A stretch of 5,849 nt of DNA from contig JAFAHH010000331.1 in NCBI GenBank assembly GCA_019237355.1, positions 1 to 5,849 on the forward strand, in the 5' to 3' direction. Source of the DNA: Acetobacteraceae bacterium. GTDB taxonomy: Bacteria > Pseudomonadota > Alphaproteobacteria > Acetobacterales > Acetobacteraceae. The stretch's first letter is position 1. Each line of letters starts with the position of its first letter. The notes beneath the pieces were generated by a model, which saw nothing but the letters and a program-made list of their open reading frames with translations, ran no database searches and was not told the origin of the DNA. Both the position numbers and the translations under genes were made by a program. This document shows, piece after piece, positions 1 to 5,408 of this stretch.

Positions 1-192
1 ATCGAATACGTCAAAATCTGCGATGTTGAAAGCGCCGACGCCGAGCCGGGCAAGAGTAAGCAAATGGATGCCGCCGACGCCGCCCATTCCGGCGATGGCG
101 ACACGTTTGAACCGCAGGGCCTCCTGCTCCCACTCGGTGACCCAACCGATATTTCGGTCGAAGGCGAGGTGGTACGAAAAGCGCGGCGCCAT
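1..192 (-). CDS. ThiF/MoeB/HesA-family adenylyltransferase, N-terminal part
   Basis: The frame is read from an ATG at 192 down to the window edge: 64 codons, open throughout and truncated at the 3' end. The protein begins MAPRFSYHLAFDRNIGWVTE, then has an amphipathic stretch and the nucleotide-binding strand-loop RVAIAGMGGVGG (about residues 34-45). This is followed by a helix and a second strand ending in IADFDVFD, where the acidic residue would contact the ATP ribose. The GxGGVGG Rossmann motif is the hallmark of E1-like enzymes that adenylate the C-terminus of a ubiquitin-like sulfur carrier or a related carboxylate. The N-terminal RNIGWVTEWEQ-type segment resembles stand-alone ThiF-domain proteins rather than canonical ThiF or MoeB, but this is from memory. 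The start is supported by GGGAG (198-202 on the complement) 5 nt before the ATG. The catalytic Cys and zinc-binding cysteines lie outside the window, so substrate and subfamily are unknown. It is divergent from the PEP-CTERM gene. Confidence 0.85.
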   Translation of the reverse strand, partial: MAPRFSYHLAFDRNIGWVTEWEQEALRFKRVAIAGMGGVGGIHLLTLARLGVGAFNIADFDVFD

Positions 193-360
193 GCAGTCTC
201 CCTTTTAAAGGCTGGTGCAATTGGTCCCTCGTACGCGTGAGGCCCAAATCATACGGGTAGCACGTCGTTTTCTCCGTGGTCATGGGAGCCGCCGGGACAA
301 GTCTCGTCCTGCCTGGGATTTGGACAGCCCCTAATGTTCCTATCGGTAGAACGGGCGTAA

Positions 361-449
361 ACTCCGCAGGAGTGGCGGGATGGAGCCGGGCGGCCGAATC
401 CCCGGGTGTAAGGAATCGTTTACACCGGCCACAGGGTTCAGAGGCCGGT
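361..449. other. Cluster of overlapping short hairpins, possible structured RNA or decayed element end
   Basis: Four inverted repeats follow in close order: ACTCC/GGAGT (361-373), CCGGG/CCCGG (386-390 with 401-405), GGTGTAA/TTACACC (405-411 with 420-426) and ACCGGCC/GGCCGGT (424-430 with 443-449). Neighbouring stems share bases at 405 and 424-426, so the last two are partly mutually exclusive. That could reflect a switching RNA or could be chance in GC-rich DNA. No tRNA, known riboswitch or sRNA family was recognised, and the transcribed strand is unknown. Confidence 0.25.
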
Positions 450-614
450 TGTCCATGTCCTGACTATCGATGGGTGCAGACGCAAGGCTTCGTGGAGAAA
501 GCGGATTGGCTAATGTGTCCTGCCTAACGCCGGTCTCGCGAGCAGTGGATTTGAGCCTCCACTTCTGATGGCAGCCGGCGAGGCGAATTTTTCTCAACCA
601 TTAGTTAAGTGTCG

Positions 615-625
615 GTAAATTTTAC
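615..625. promoter_or_regulatory. Palindrome GTAAA-N-TTTAC upstream of the sigma-54 promoter, candidate activator site
   Basis: GTAAATTTTAC is a perfect inverted repeat about a single central base, in a locally AT-rich patch. It lies 54 bases upstream of the -24 element. Sigma-54 promoters need an enhancer-binding activator bound upstream, usually at inverted repeats, so position and symmetry suit an operator. By analogy with other proteobacterial PEP-CTERM genes the activator would be a PrsR-type response regulator, which is an inference. A second, overlapping pair (GTGT 609-612, ACAC 624-627) is also present. Confidence 0.4.
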
Positions 626-678
626 ACGTATGTACCTCGGTCTGCGAGAATACATTGGCGATTAAGGTGTTAGGGTCT

Positions 679-693
679 TGGCACGGCCCTTGC
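679..693 (+). promoter_or_regulatory. Sigma-54 (RpoN) -24/-12 promoter
   Basis: TGGCACGGCCCTTGC matches the RpoN consensus TGGCACG-N4-TTGC at every defined position. The invariant GG (680-681) and GC (692-693) are separated by exactly 10 bases. Transcription is expected to start near 704-706, giving a leader of about 125 nt before the ATG at 831. The site faces the PEP-CTERM gene. In Proteobacteria the upstream regions of PEP-CTERM genes are known to share a sigma-54-containing cis element that co-occurs with the PrsK/PrsR two-component system, so function and context agree. Confidence 0.88.
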
Positions 694-830
694 TTAGTCT
701 GAGAGCAGCACTTGCGACAGATACGATAGCTTTGGTGGAACGCAGTCGCTGGCCTTCGAGGTACGCCGGTTCGTTGGCTCAAAATCGCGGGGATTGGGTG
801 GGCTGAACGTCTGAAGGGAAAGGAAGACGC

Positions 831-1703
831 ATGACGACGCGTAAAAAACTAGCGCTGGGCGTAGCCTTGGGGGCGCCGCTAGGGGTCGCCCCGGCATTCG
901 CGGCACCGGTCATCGTGACGCTCAATCCCTCGGCCGCAGGGCTAAGCTCGCAAGGCCCGTTCGATGCGACGAATTACAGCCTATCAGACTTTGCGCGAGC
1001 GACTATCGCTCCCAGTGGCTCGTTCACTCAGAGCGGAACGCTACAGCTCAACACGTTCCTTAACGGCAGCACGACCCTTGAGGCTGCGACGACCGGTCTT
1101 CGAAATGGCACCGGGTCGGCCTCTTACGGCCTCTACATTACATTCACGGCGACCGGGCAACTCAGCGGCTTCAATCCCGCTGCCCCAACTACCCCCGTCA
1201 GCGGCTCGTTCACGAACGTCAACTACCAGTTGATCGGTAATCCCGGTAATACGGACACGATCAACTCAAGCACGTTTGGCCTGAACCAATCGGGCAGCAA
1301 CTCAGTCCTCGCAACAGGCGGCCTCGCTGGTACGCCACCCAATTCGGTCAGCATTCTTTCCAGCGGCGTGCCAGCCGCCGACGTTCTCCTTAGCCTGATC
1401 CAACAGGGCGCCGGCACCTCATTTTTCCAGGCGCCGCCAAACGTGAATCTGCAGGAAGACGCTTTCGTCAACAATACGGCGGTGGCTACCTTCAGCGCCT
1501 CCGATGGGAACATAATCCTCGATATCAACGGTGGCGGCGGCAATGGAACCTTCATCGTCACGACGCCCTCGCCGCCCCCGCCCCCTCCCGGGCCCCCGCC
1601 CCCACCTCCGCCCCCGGCTGTGCCGGAGCCGGCAACTCTGGCCTTGCTTGGAACCGGATTATTGGGCCTAGGGCTGCTGCGTAGGGGCCGCAAATCTTCC
1701 TAA
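831..1703 (+). CDS. Secreted PEP-CTERM sorting-domain protein
   Basis: This 290-residue protein has an N-terminal signal peptide: basic TRKK (residues 3-6), a hydrophobic core, and cleavage likely after AFA (24) or A25. The mature part is rich in Ser, Thr, Asn and Gly, has almost no Lys, and looks like a beta-rich surface protein. A proline tract (246-262, interrupted by S247 and G254) leads into the sorting tag VPEPATLALLGTGLLG: PEP at 265-267, a transmembrane helix to about 282, and a basic tail RRGRK. Exosortase recognises such tags at the inner membrane, cleaves near PEP and releases the protein to the exopolysaccharide matrix. The central pattern (YGLYITFTATG, then a late AFVNNTAVATF and a final GTFIV strand) recalls the flocculation-associated PepA group, but that is from memory. 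The start is set by AGGAAG at 821-826, 4 nt before the ATG. It forms a one-gene operon with its own sigma-54 promoter and terminator. Confidence 0.9.
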   Translation: MTTRKKLALGVALGAPLGVAPAFAAPVIVTLNPSAAGLSSQGPFDATNYSLSDFARATIAPSGSFTQSGTLQLNTFLNGSTTLEAATTGLRNGTGSASYGLYITFTATGQLSGFNPAAPTTPVSGSFTNVNYQLIGNPGNTDTINSSTFGLNQSGSNSVLATGGLAGTPPNSVSILSSGVPAADVLLSLIQQGAGTSFFQAPPNVNLQEDAFVNNTAVATFSASDGNIILDINGGGGNGTFIVTTPSPPPPPPGPPPPPPPPAVPEPATLALLGTGLLGLGLLRRGRKSS

Positions 1704-1729
1704 CCCGCGCGAAAAGGGACAATTCTGGG

Positions 1730-1753
1730 CGGCGCCTTCGGGCGCCGTTTTTT
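1730..1753 (+). terminator. Intrinsic terminator of the PEP-CTERM gene
   Basis: A perfect 7-bp stem, CGGCGCC (1730-1736) with GGCGCCG (1741-1747), closes on a stable TTCG tetraloop and is followed by six T residues (1748-1753). It begins 26 nt after the stop codon. This is a textbook Rho-independent terminator, and it isolates the PEP-CTERM gene from the genes downstream. Confidence 0.93.
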
Positions 1754-1795
1754 CTGATGCGTCGCTCGGGATCCATTCGGGCGGAATCAGGTCTG

Positions 1796-1828
1796 GAGCA
1801 TGATGACCTTAGGTCGAGCATCATGCTC
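1796..1828. repeat. Palindromic element GAGCATGATG...CATCATGCTC
   Basis: Perfect 10-bp arms GAGCATGATG (1796-1805) and CATCATGCTC (1819-1828) enclose a 13-base loop. The loop begins with a further ACCT/AGGT inverted pair (1806-1809, 1811-1814). Similar GAGCATGATG-type palindromes are, from memory, frequent REP-like intergenic elements of alphaproteobacteria. Its right arm is also the start of the longer repeat described next. With no T-run it is unlikely to be a terminator. Confidence 0.75.
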
Positions 1829-1964
1829 TAGGACTTTGTTGCCAAGAGCGCGATCAGGCTCTCCCGACGATCGGGACCCCGATCCCGGGCCCATTTTGCA
1901 CGCCAAATGGGACCCGGTGCTCACGAATTGGAAACCCGAGTCGGCCTCAAGCCATCGCGCTCTA
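1819..1964. repeat. Degenerate intergenic repeat cluster, copy 1
   Basis: Two blocks here recur downstream. Block B (1819-1871, CATCATGCTCTAGGACTTTG then AGAGCGCGATCAGGCT and GACGAT) matches 2402-2454. Block A (about 1885-1963, CCGGGCC-CATTTTGC-CGGTGCTC-CGAATT-ACCCGAGTC, ending in the exact 20-mer GCCTCAAGCCATCGCGCTCT at 1944-1963) matches 2341-2412. Here the order is B then A, whereas downstream it is A, B, partial A. This suggests fragments of a tandemly arranged family. The divergence points to old, non-coding copies. Confidence 0.7.
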
Positions 1965-2038
1965 AGGCCCGATAAGCGTTTGTTGACCGGGGAGTGATAG
2001 ATCCGCCTGGTCCGAAACAAACTATCCGGGTTGTAAAA

Positions 2039-2320
2039 ATGCCCAAGAAAGTGAGGTCCATGCTCATCGGAGTAACCGGCGCGGTTACTTTGGTGGCTTC
2101 CACCCAGGCCGCTCGCGCGGTATCCATGGAGACGGGGTTATTAAAGGAGAGCCGGGGCCGTATTAGTGTCCGGGCGAGTCCGCTGCCTCCCACCCAACTT
2201 AGGGAAAAAATGCGCATCAGTGCGGCGGCGGCAAACATTCCCGAGCCACCGGTCATGGCCCTGTTTGTGACATGTCTTTTGGCGATCAGCGCTGCACACT
2301 CGCGGAGAAATGGATCCTAA
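2039..2320 (+). CDS. Miniature PEP-CTERM sorting-domain protein (93 aa)
   Basis: The predicted protein starts MPKKVRSMLIGVTGAVTLVA and has a credible signal peptide: basic KKVR, a hydrophobic core, and cleavage after ARA at about residue 27. It ends in NIPEPPVMALFVTCLLAISA (residues 66-85) followed by HSRRNGS. PEP is at 68-70, followed by a hydrophobic helix and an Arg pair, the three parts of an exosortase tag. Only about 40 residues (KESRGRISVRASPLPPTQLR and flanks) separate the two signals, and no domain is recognised there. The ATG at 2039 was chosen because it supplies the basic n-region, although no Shine-Dalgarno sequence is clear. An ATG at 2060 has GAGG 4-5 bases upstream but loses the positive charges, and a GTG at 1994 only adds a non-signal-like extension. 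No sigma-54 site or terminator is seen. It sits between two repeat clusters, so it could be a real mini-substrate or the remnant of a larger gene. Confidence 0.6.
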   Translation: MPKKVRSMLIGVTGAVTLVASTQAARAVSMETGLLKESRGRISVRASPLPPTQLREKMRISAAAANIPEPPVMALFVTCLLAISAAHSRRNGS

Positions 2321-2325
2321 AGCAG

Positions 2326-2474
2326 ATCGCGTTTGCAATGCCGGGCCTCATTTTGCGGCGCCGCCGGTGCTCGCGAATTCGAACCCGAGTCCGCCTCAAG
2401 CCATCGCGCTCTGGAACTCTGGTTTTCAGAGCGCGATTCAGGCTTTCGACGATTCCGCCTCAAGCCATCGCGCT
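2326..2474. repeat. Degenerate intergenic repeat cluster, copies 2 and 3
   Basis: Block A (2341-2412) and block B (2402-2454) of the upstream cluster recur here, overlapping at the boundary. They are followed by a truncated third copy of block A (2455-2474). The 18-mer GCCTCAAGCCATCGCGCT is found at 1944, 2393 and 2457. Within the cluster, CGCGCTCTG (2405-2413) and CAGAGCGCG (2427-2435) form a perfect 9-bp inverted repeat with a 13-base loop, equivalent to the palindrome at 1796-1828. The stretch from 2475 to 2601 holds no gene and no repeat that I can identify. Confidence 0.7.
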
Positions 2475-2601
2475 GTAAAGCATGAAGCCATCCCAGTCTA
2501 AGCAGCCAAATTAGCGAGAGGTTCAGGCAAGCGAGGGGGGTTAACGCCCATATGCGGCCGAGGCATGCTGCTCCAGCTCCACCCCAAACGGCGGCAAGAA
2601 G

Positions 2602-3318
2602 ATGATCGAGCTCTATTACTGGCCGACCCCAAATGGGCATAAAATAACGATGTTCCTCGAGGAGGCCGCGCTCCCCTACACGATCCACCCAATCAACATC
2701 AGTGCCGGCGATCAGTTCAAGCCCGAATTCCTTGCGATTTCGCCAAACAACCGCATGCCGGCCATTGTCGATACCGAACCCGCCGAGGGGGCCGAGCCCA
2801 TTTCCGTATTCGAATCAGGGGCAATCCTAGTCTATCTAGCCGAGAAAACCGGCCAGTTCTTGCCGGAAGATCTGCGAGGGCGGAAGACAGTGCTGGAGTG
2901 GCTGTTCTGGCAGGTTGGCGGCTTGGGGCCAATGGCTGGGCAAAATCACCATTTCATCCAATATGCGCCGGAGCGAATTCCCTATGCCATGGATCGCTAC
3001 GTCAACGAGACCAACCGGCTCTATGGCGTGCTCGACCGGCGCCTTGAAGGCCGCACCTTCATCGCCGGGGAGGCATACACAATCGCCGATATGGCGTGCT
3101 ATCCCTGGATTGTGCCGTGGGAGCGGCAGCAGCAAAACCTAGACGATTTTCCGAACCTGCGCCGTTGGTTTGACGCGATCGGGTCGCGCCCGGCGACGCA
3201 GCGCGCCTATGCGAAAGGCGAGCCGTACAGGAACCGCCCCACAGTCACCGAGGAGGGAAGAAAGTTTCTTTTCGGCCAGACTGCGGCAAGCGTCCGTTCG
3301 CAAACTCAGTCTAGATAA
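2602..3318 (+). CDS. yfcG: Glutathione S-transferase, Nu class / YfcG-like disulfide-bond oxidoreductase
   Basis: This 238-residue protein opens MIELYYWPTPNGHKITMFLE and contains ISPNNRMPAIVD (47-57), VFESGAILVYLAEKTG (69-84) and WLFWQVGGLGPMAGQNHHF (100-118). Together these are diagnostic of the YfcG/YghU/Ure2p-like group. The N-terminal thioredoxin-fold domain (1 to about 86) has Thr9 and Asn11, the positions that replace a catalytic Cys or Ser in E. coli YfcG and contact glutathione. It also has cis-Pro53 and the glutathione-binding ESG (71-73). The all-helical C-terminal domain has the N-capping motif TIAD (160-163). Characterised relatives reduce disulfides with glutathione and have little classical transferase activity. 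It is cytosolic, about 20 residues longer than YfcG because of its tail. The start agrees with the family, although the upstream GGCAAGAAG is a poor Shine-Dalgarno. It appears to be monocistronic. Confidence 0.93.
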   Translation: MIELYYWPTPNGHKITMFLEEAALPYTIHPINISAGDQFKPEFLAISPNNRMPAIVDTEPAEGAEPISVFESGAILVYLAEKTGQFLPEDLRGRKTVLEWLFWQVGGLGPMAGQNHHFIQYAPERIPYAMDRYVNETNRLYGVLDRRLEGRTFIAGEAYTIADMACYPWIVPWERQQQNLDDFPNLRRWFDAIGSRPATQRAYAKGEPYRNRPTVTEEGRKFLFGQTAASVRSQTQSR

Positions 3319-3328
3319 GTTTCAGGCT

Positions 3329-3358
3329 GACTAGGCCGAAACTGGTCTTAGTCTTTGT
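3329..3358 (+). terminator. Possible weak terminator after the GST gene
   Basis: GACTAGGCC (3329-3337) can pair with GGTCTTAGTC (3344-3353) using one bulge and one G-U pair, around a GAAACT loop. The stem is followed by TTTGTCTT. It lies 10 nt after the GST stop codon. The stem is imperfect and the T tract interrupted, so termination strength is uncertain. Confidence 0.4.
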
Positions 3359-3428
3359 CTTGCGCGCAACATCGGGACTCCATCGGCCTGGCGCCATGGG
3401 ATGCCGAAGACGGTCAGCGGCGATCTGC

Positions 3429-3622
3429 TCTAACAGGCTGCGGAAAAACGCTGAAGTCGGTCATTCGCAAGCATCGACAGAAGGCCAGGGGCTTTGCCCC
3501 TGGACCCGAGCAAAGGCAGAGCCTTTGCAATCCAATCACTTAGTGGGTGGGGCCTGGGGCCTTTCGGCCCCAGCGGGTCCAGGGCAGAGCCCTGGCCTTT
3601 CCTTTTTCCGCAGACTGCTAAA
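3429..3622. mobile_element. MITE-like non-coding element with terminal inverted repeats and four hairpins
   Basis: The ends are imperfect 20-bp inverted repeats: 3429-3448 (ending GGCTGCGGAAAAA) pairs with 3603-3622 (TTTTTCCGCAGACTGCTAAA) at 17 of 20 positions. Inside are four perfect hairpins: CCAGGGGC/GCCCCTGG (3485-3503), GCAAAGGC/GCCTTTGC (3510-3528), CTGGGGCC/GGCCCCAG (3554-3573) and CCAGGGC/GCCCTGG (3579-3595). The first and last are also complementary to each other (3483-3507 against 3575-3597), so the whole can fold as one long stem. It has no coding capacity and no clear target duplication. It resembles non-autonomous or palindromic elements that I recall as common between genes in Acetobacteraceae. 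The family is not identified. Confidence 0.6.
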
Positions 3623-3766
3623 CACATTCAGGCGTTGCCGGTATGCGAGTGTCCCGATTTAACGCCGATTGACAGGAGAGCGCCCGAAGTAGTCTCTGAG
3701 ACGCTGATCGAGGGCTGAAGCATCAACTGGGTATCTGTGAGTTTCTGGACCTGACATTCTCGGATC

Positions 3767-3770
3767 GAGG
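3767..3770 (+). promoter_or_regulatory. Candidate ribosome binding site for an upstream hyuB start
   Basis: GAGG lies 9 nt before an in-frame ATT (3780) that would begin the protein IDPVTVAVLQNRL, resembling the usual N-terminus of the family. By contrast the standard GTG at 3801 has no purine-rich site at the right distance. The motif is short and could be chance. Confidence 0.3.
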
Positions 3771-3800
3771 CGTACGACGATTGACCCTGTTACGGTAGCG

Positions 3801-5408
3801 GTGTTGCAAAACCGGTTGATCGCAATCGTCGAAGAAATGGGCGAGGCGATGCTTCGCACCGCCTACTCGCAAATTCTCAATTCGTCACGCGACTTCTCAA
3901 TCGCGCTCATGGACGCCAAGTGCCGGCTGGTCGCGCAAGCCGATCATATCCCTGTCCATGTCGGGGCGATGCCTTGGGCGGCCAAGGCCGTAGCCGAAGC
4001 CTTTCCTCAGCCAGCAAAAGGCGAGGTGTTTCTGCTGAACGACCCCTATTACGGCGGTAGCCATCTGCCCGACCTAACTGCCTTCGTACCAATCCTGGCC
4101 GGGAGCAAGTTGGTGTTTTGGTCCGTAGTGCGGGCGCATCAGAGCGACATCGGCGGCGCCACGCACGGGGCCTACAACCCCAGCGCCTTCGAGATCTGGC
4201 AGGAAGGGGTGCGCATTCCACCAATCCGGCTGACCGAACAAGGCCAGATCCGGGAGGATCTGGTTGCGATGCTCGCCGCCAATGTGCGGCATGCCCGCGA
4301 TTTCCGCGGCGATCTTATGGCGATGATCGGAGCCGCACGCCTCGGCGAGCATCGGGTTGGGGCGATCCTCGACCAACTCGGCGAGGATGTCCTGACCGGC
4401 TCGGTGGAGGTGATGCTCGACGCGGCGGAGCGGCATGCGCGCGATATCGTGGCCGGGTGGACGGATGGCGTGTTCGAGGGCGAGGCGCTGCTCGATGACG
4501 ACGGCCATGGCGCAACCGACATCGCGATCCGCGCCCGCGTGATGAAGCGCGGGAGCGAGGTGGAGGTCGATCTGAGCGGGTCCGATCCGCAGGTGCGGGG
4601 GTTCGTGAACTCCTCGCACGCGAACATGCTGTCTGCGGCGGCGATGGCATTCGCGTTCCTGCTCGACCCCGACGTCGCCCGCAACGAAGGAGCGTTCCGT
4701 CCGCTAACGGTGGTCGCGAAGCCTGGCACGGTCGTTTGGGCTGAGCCGCCTGCTCCCGTGACGCTCTGCACAAGCCACTGCTCCAACGAGATCATCGAGG
4801 CGATCATTGTCGCACTCTCTGCCTGCTGTCCGGAGCGGGCGATGGGCGGCTGGGGGCGCCGCTTTCGCATCGCAATCGAGGGCACGCACCCGCAGAGCGG
4901 CCGGCGCTTCATCTGGCATCTCTTCCACGCGCGCCCCGGTGGCGGCGCGTCGCCGTGCGGGGATGGCTGGAACGCCGCCGGCGAGTGGCACACTGCCGGG
5001 GGCATCAAGTTCGGCAGCGTGGAGGTGACGGAGAGCCGCTTCCCGCTGCTGTTTGAGCGCCACGAATTCCGGGCTGGTTCGGCCGGGGACGGGCAATACC
5101 GCGGTGGCACAGGCTCCGACCTCGTGTTGCGGCTGGAAACGACGCAGCCGGCGCTTGCCAATACCGCCGGGGATGGCGCGCGGCACGGTGCGCGCGGCAT
5201 TTGCGGCGGCACGGACGGGGCACCCCACCTCTATACAATGGAGGCAGTCGGCGGCAGCCCGCGCGTGCTGCGCACCAAGGAGACCGGGATTGCCATGCCG
5301 GCGGGTACGGTGCTGCACGTGCTCTCCGGGGGCGGCGGCGGTTGGGGCGACCCAGCTCGTCGGGACCCCGAGTCACGTGCGGCCGATGCGGCTGAAGGAT
5401 TGCTCTGA
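3801..5408 (+). CDS. hyuB: Hydantoinase B/oxoprolinase-family subunit (HyuB-like)
   Basis: This 535-residue protein matches the hydantoinase B/oxoprolinase family from its first residues (IVEEMGEAMLRTAYSQILNS) to the last. Visible family blocks are SSRDFS (28-33), LNDPYYGGSHLPD (79-91), AHQSDIGG (112-119), NPSAFEIWQEGVRIPPIRL (126-144), DLSGSDPQVRGFVNSSHAN (257-275), the Gly-rich ARPGGGASPCGDGW (377-390) and the C-terminal GGGGGWGDPARRDPE (510-524). Its His/Asp-rich motifs are typical of the subunit that pairs with an ATP-using HyuA partner in N-methylhydantoinase, 5-oxoprolinase and acetone or acetophenone carboxylases. The substrate cannot be assigned. The length is normal for the family. 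GTG 3801 is the first standard start after the upstream in-frame TGA (3738-3740), yet the codons 3780-3800 read IDPVTVA, which looks like the family N-terminus. The true start may therefore be ATT 3780. The hyuA-like gene follows with no gap. Confidence 0.9.
   Translation: MLQNRLIAIVEEMGEAMLRTAYSQILNSSRDFSIALMDAKCRLVAQADHIPVHVGAMPWAAKAVAEAFPQPAKGEVFLLNDPYYGGSHLPDLTAFVPILAGSKLVFWSVVRAHQSDIGGATHGAYNPSAFEIWQEGVRIPPIRLTEQGQIREDLVAMLAANVRHARDFRGDLMAMIGAARLGEHRVGAILDQLGEDVLTGSVEVMLDAAERHARDIVAGWTDGVFEGEALLDDDGHGATDIAIRARVMKRGSEVEVDLSGSDPQVRGFVNSSHANMLSAAAMAFAFLLDPDVARNEGAFRPLTVVAKPGTVVWAEPPAPVTLCTSHCSNEIIEAIIVALSACCPERAMGGWGRRFRIAIEGTHPQSGRRFIWHLFHARPGGGASPCGDGWNAAGEWHTAGGIKFGSVEVTESRFPLLFERHEFRAGSAGDGQYRGGTGSDLVLRLETTQPALANTAGDGARHGARGICGGTDGAPHLYTMEAVGGSPRVLRTKETGIAMPAGTVLHVLSGGGGGWGDPARRDPESRAADAAEGLL
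5394..5399 (+). promoter_or_regulatory. Ribosome binding site for hyuA inside the hyuB end
   Basis: GAAGGA, within the last codons of hyuB, lies 9 nt before the TTG at 5409. It supports that TTG as the hyuA start and suggests translational coupling: a ribosome terminating at TGA 5406-5408 is immediately next to the start. Confidence 0.6.

Larger units (their letters stand above)
193..830. other. Long intergenic region between divergent genes
   Basis: This 638-base stretch separates the minus-strand ThiF-like gene from the plus-strand PEP-CTERM gene. I find no convincing protein gene in it: the open frames lack recognisable motifs and good ribosome binding sites. The right third (about 610-710) holds the sigma-54 promoter and a palindrome. 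The middle (361-449) is rich in short inverted repeats. A degenerate direct repeat, CTAATGT(G)TCCT, occurs at 331-341 and 510-521, and the 9-mer GTCCTGCCT occurs at 306-314 and 517-525. The left and middle parts could be a decayed non-coding end of an insertion element, but no transposase fragment is recognisable. A long leader upstream is typical of PEP-CTERM genes. Confidence 0.6.

Noticed and set aside
306..525. 9-bp direct repeat GTCCTGCCT as target duplication of a roughly 210-bp insertion
   Set aside because: The interval lacks matching inverted ends and any transposase coding. A neighbouring imperfect direct repeat (CTAATGT-TCCT) suggests a degenerate duplication rather than a clean insertion.
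276..527. Open frame of 83 codons in the long intergenic region
   Set aside because: No recognisable motif, an Arg/Gly/Pro-rich composition typical of chance frames in GC-rich DNA, no good ribosome binding site, and it spans the hairpin cluster.
1223..1693. Minus-strand open frame with a poly-Gly stretch opposite the PEP-CTERM gene
   Set aside because: The Gly run is merely the complement of the proline codons. There is no start context or motif.
1983..2030. TTGACC as a promoter for the mini PEP-CTERM gene
   Set aside because: No -10 element at suitable spacing. The nearest AT-rich hexamers are 8 or about 28 bases away.
2338..2356. Possible sigma-54 site near GGGCCTCATTTTGC upstream of the GST gene, and a similar sequence near 1887-1899
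   Set aside because: The first has GG-N10-GC spacing but lacks the TGGCAC core; the second has the wrong spacing. Both are part of the repeat block, so the resemblance is explained by the repeat.
3669..3697. TTGACA as a -35 box for a vegetative promoter of the hyuBA operon
   Set aside because: The -35 match is perfect, but no acceptable -10 hexamer lies at 15-18 bases (best TAGTCT at 15). One hexamer alone is not enough.
4172..5212. Long minus-strand open frame (346 codons) opposite hyuB
   Set aside because: It is antisense to a gene with clear family motifs along its length. Its protein is Ser/Pro/Arg-rich with no domain, as expected for a GC-rich shadow frame.
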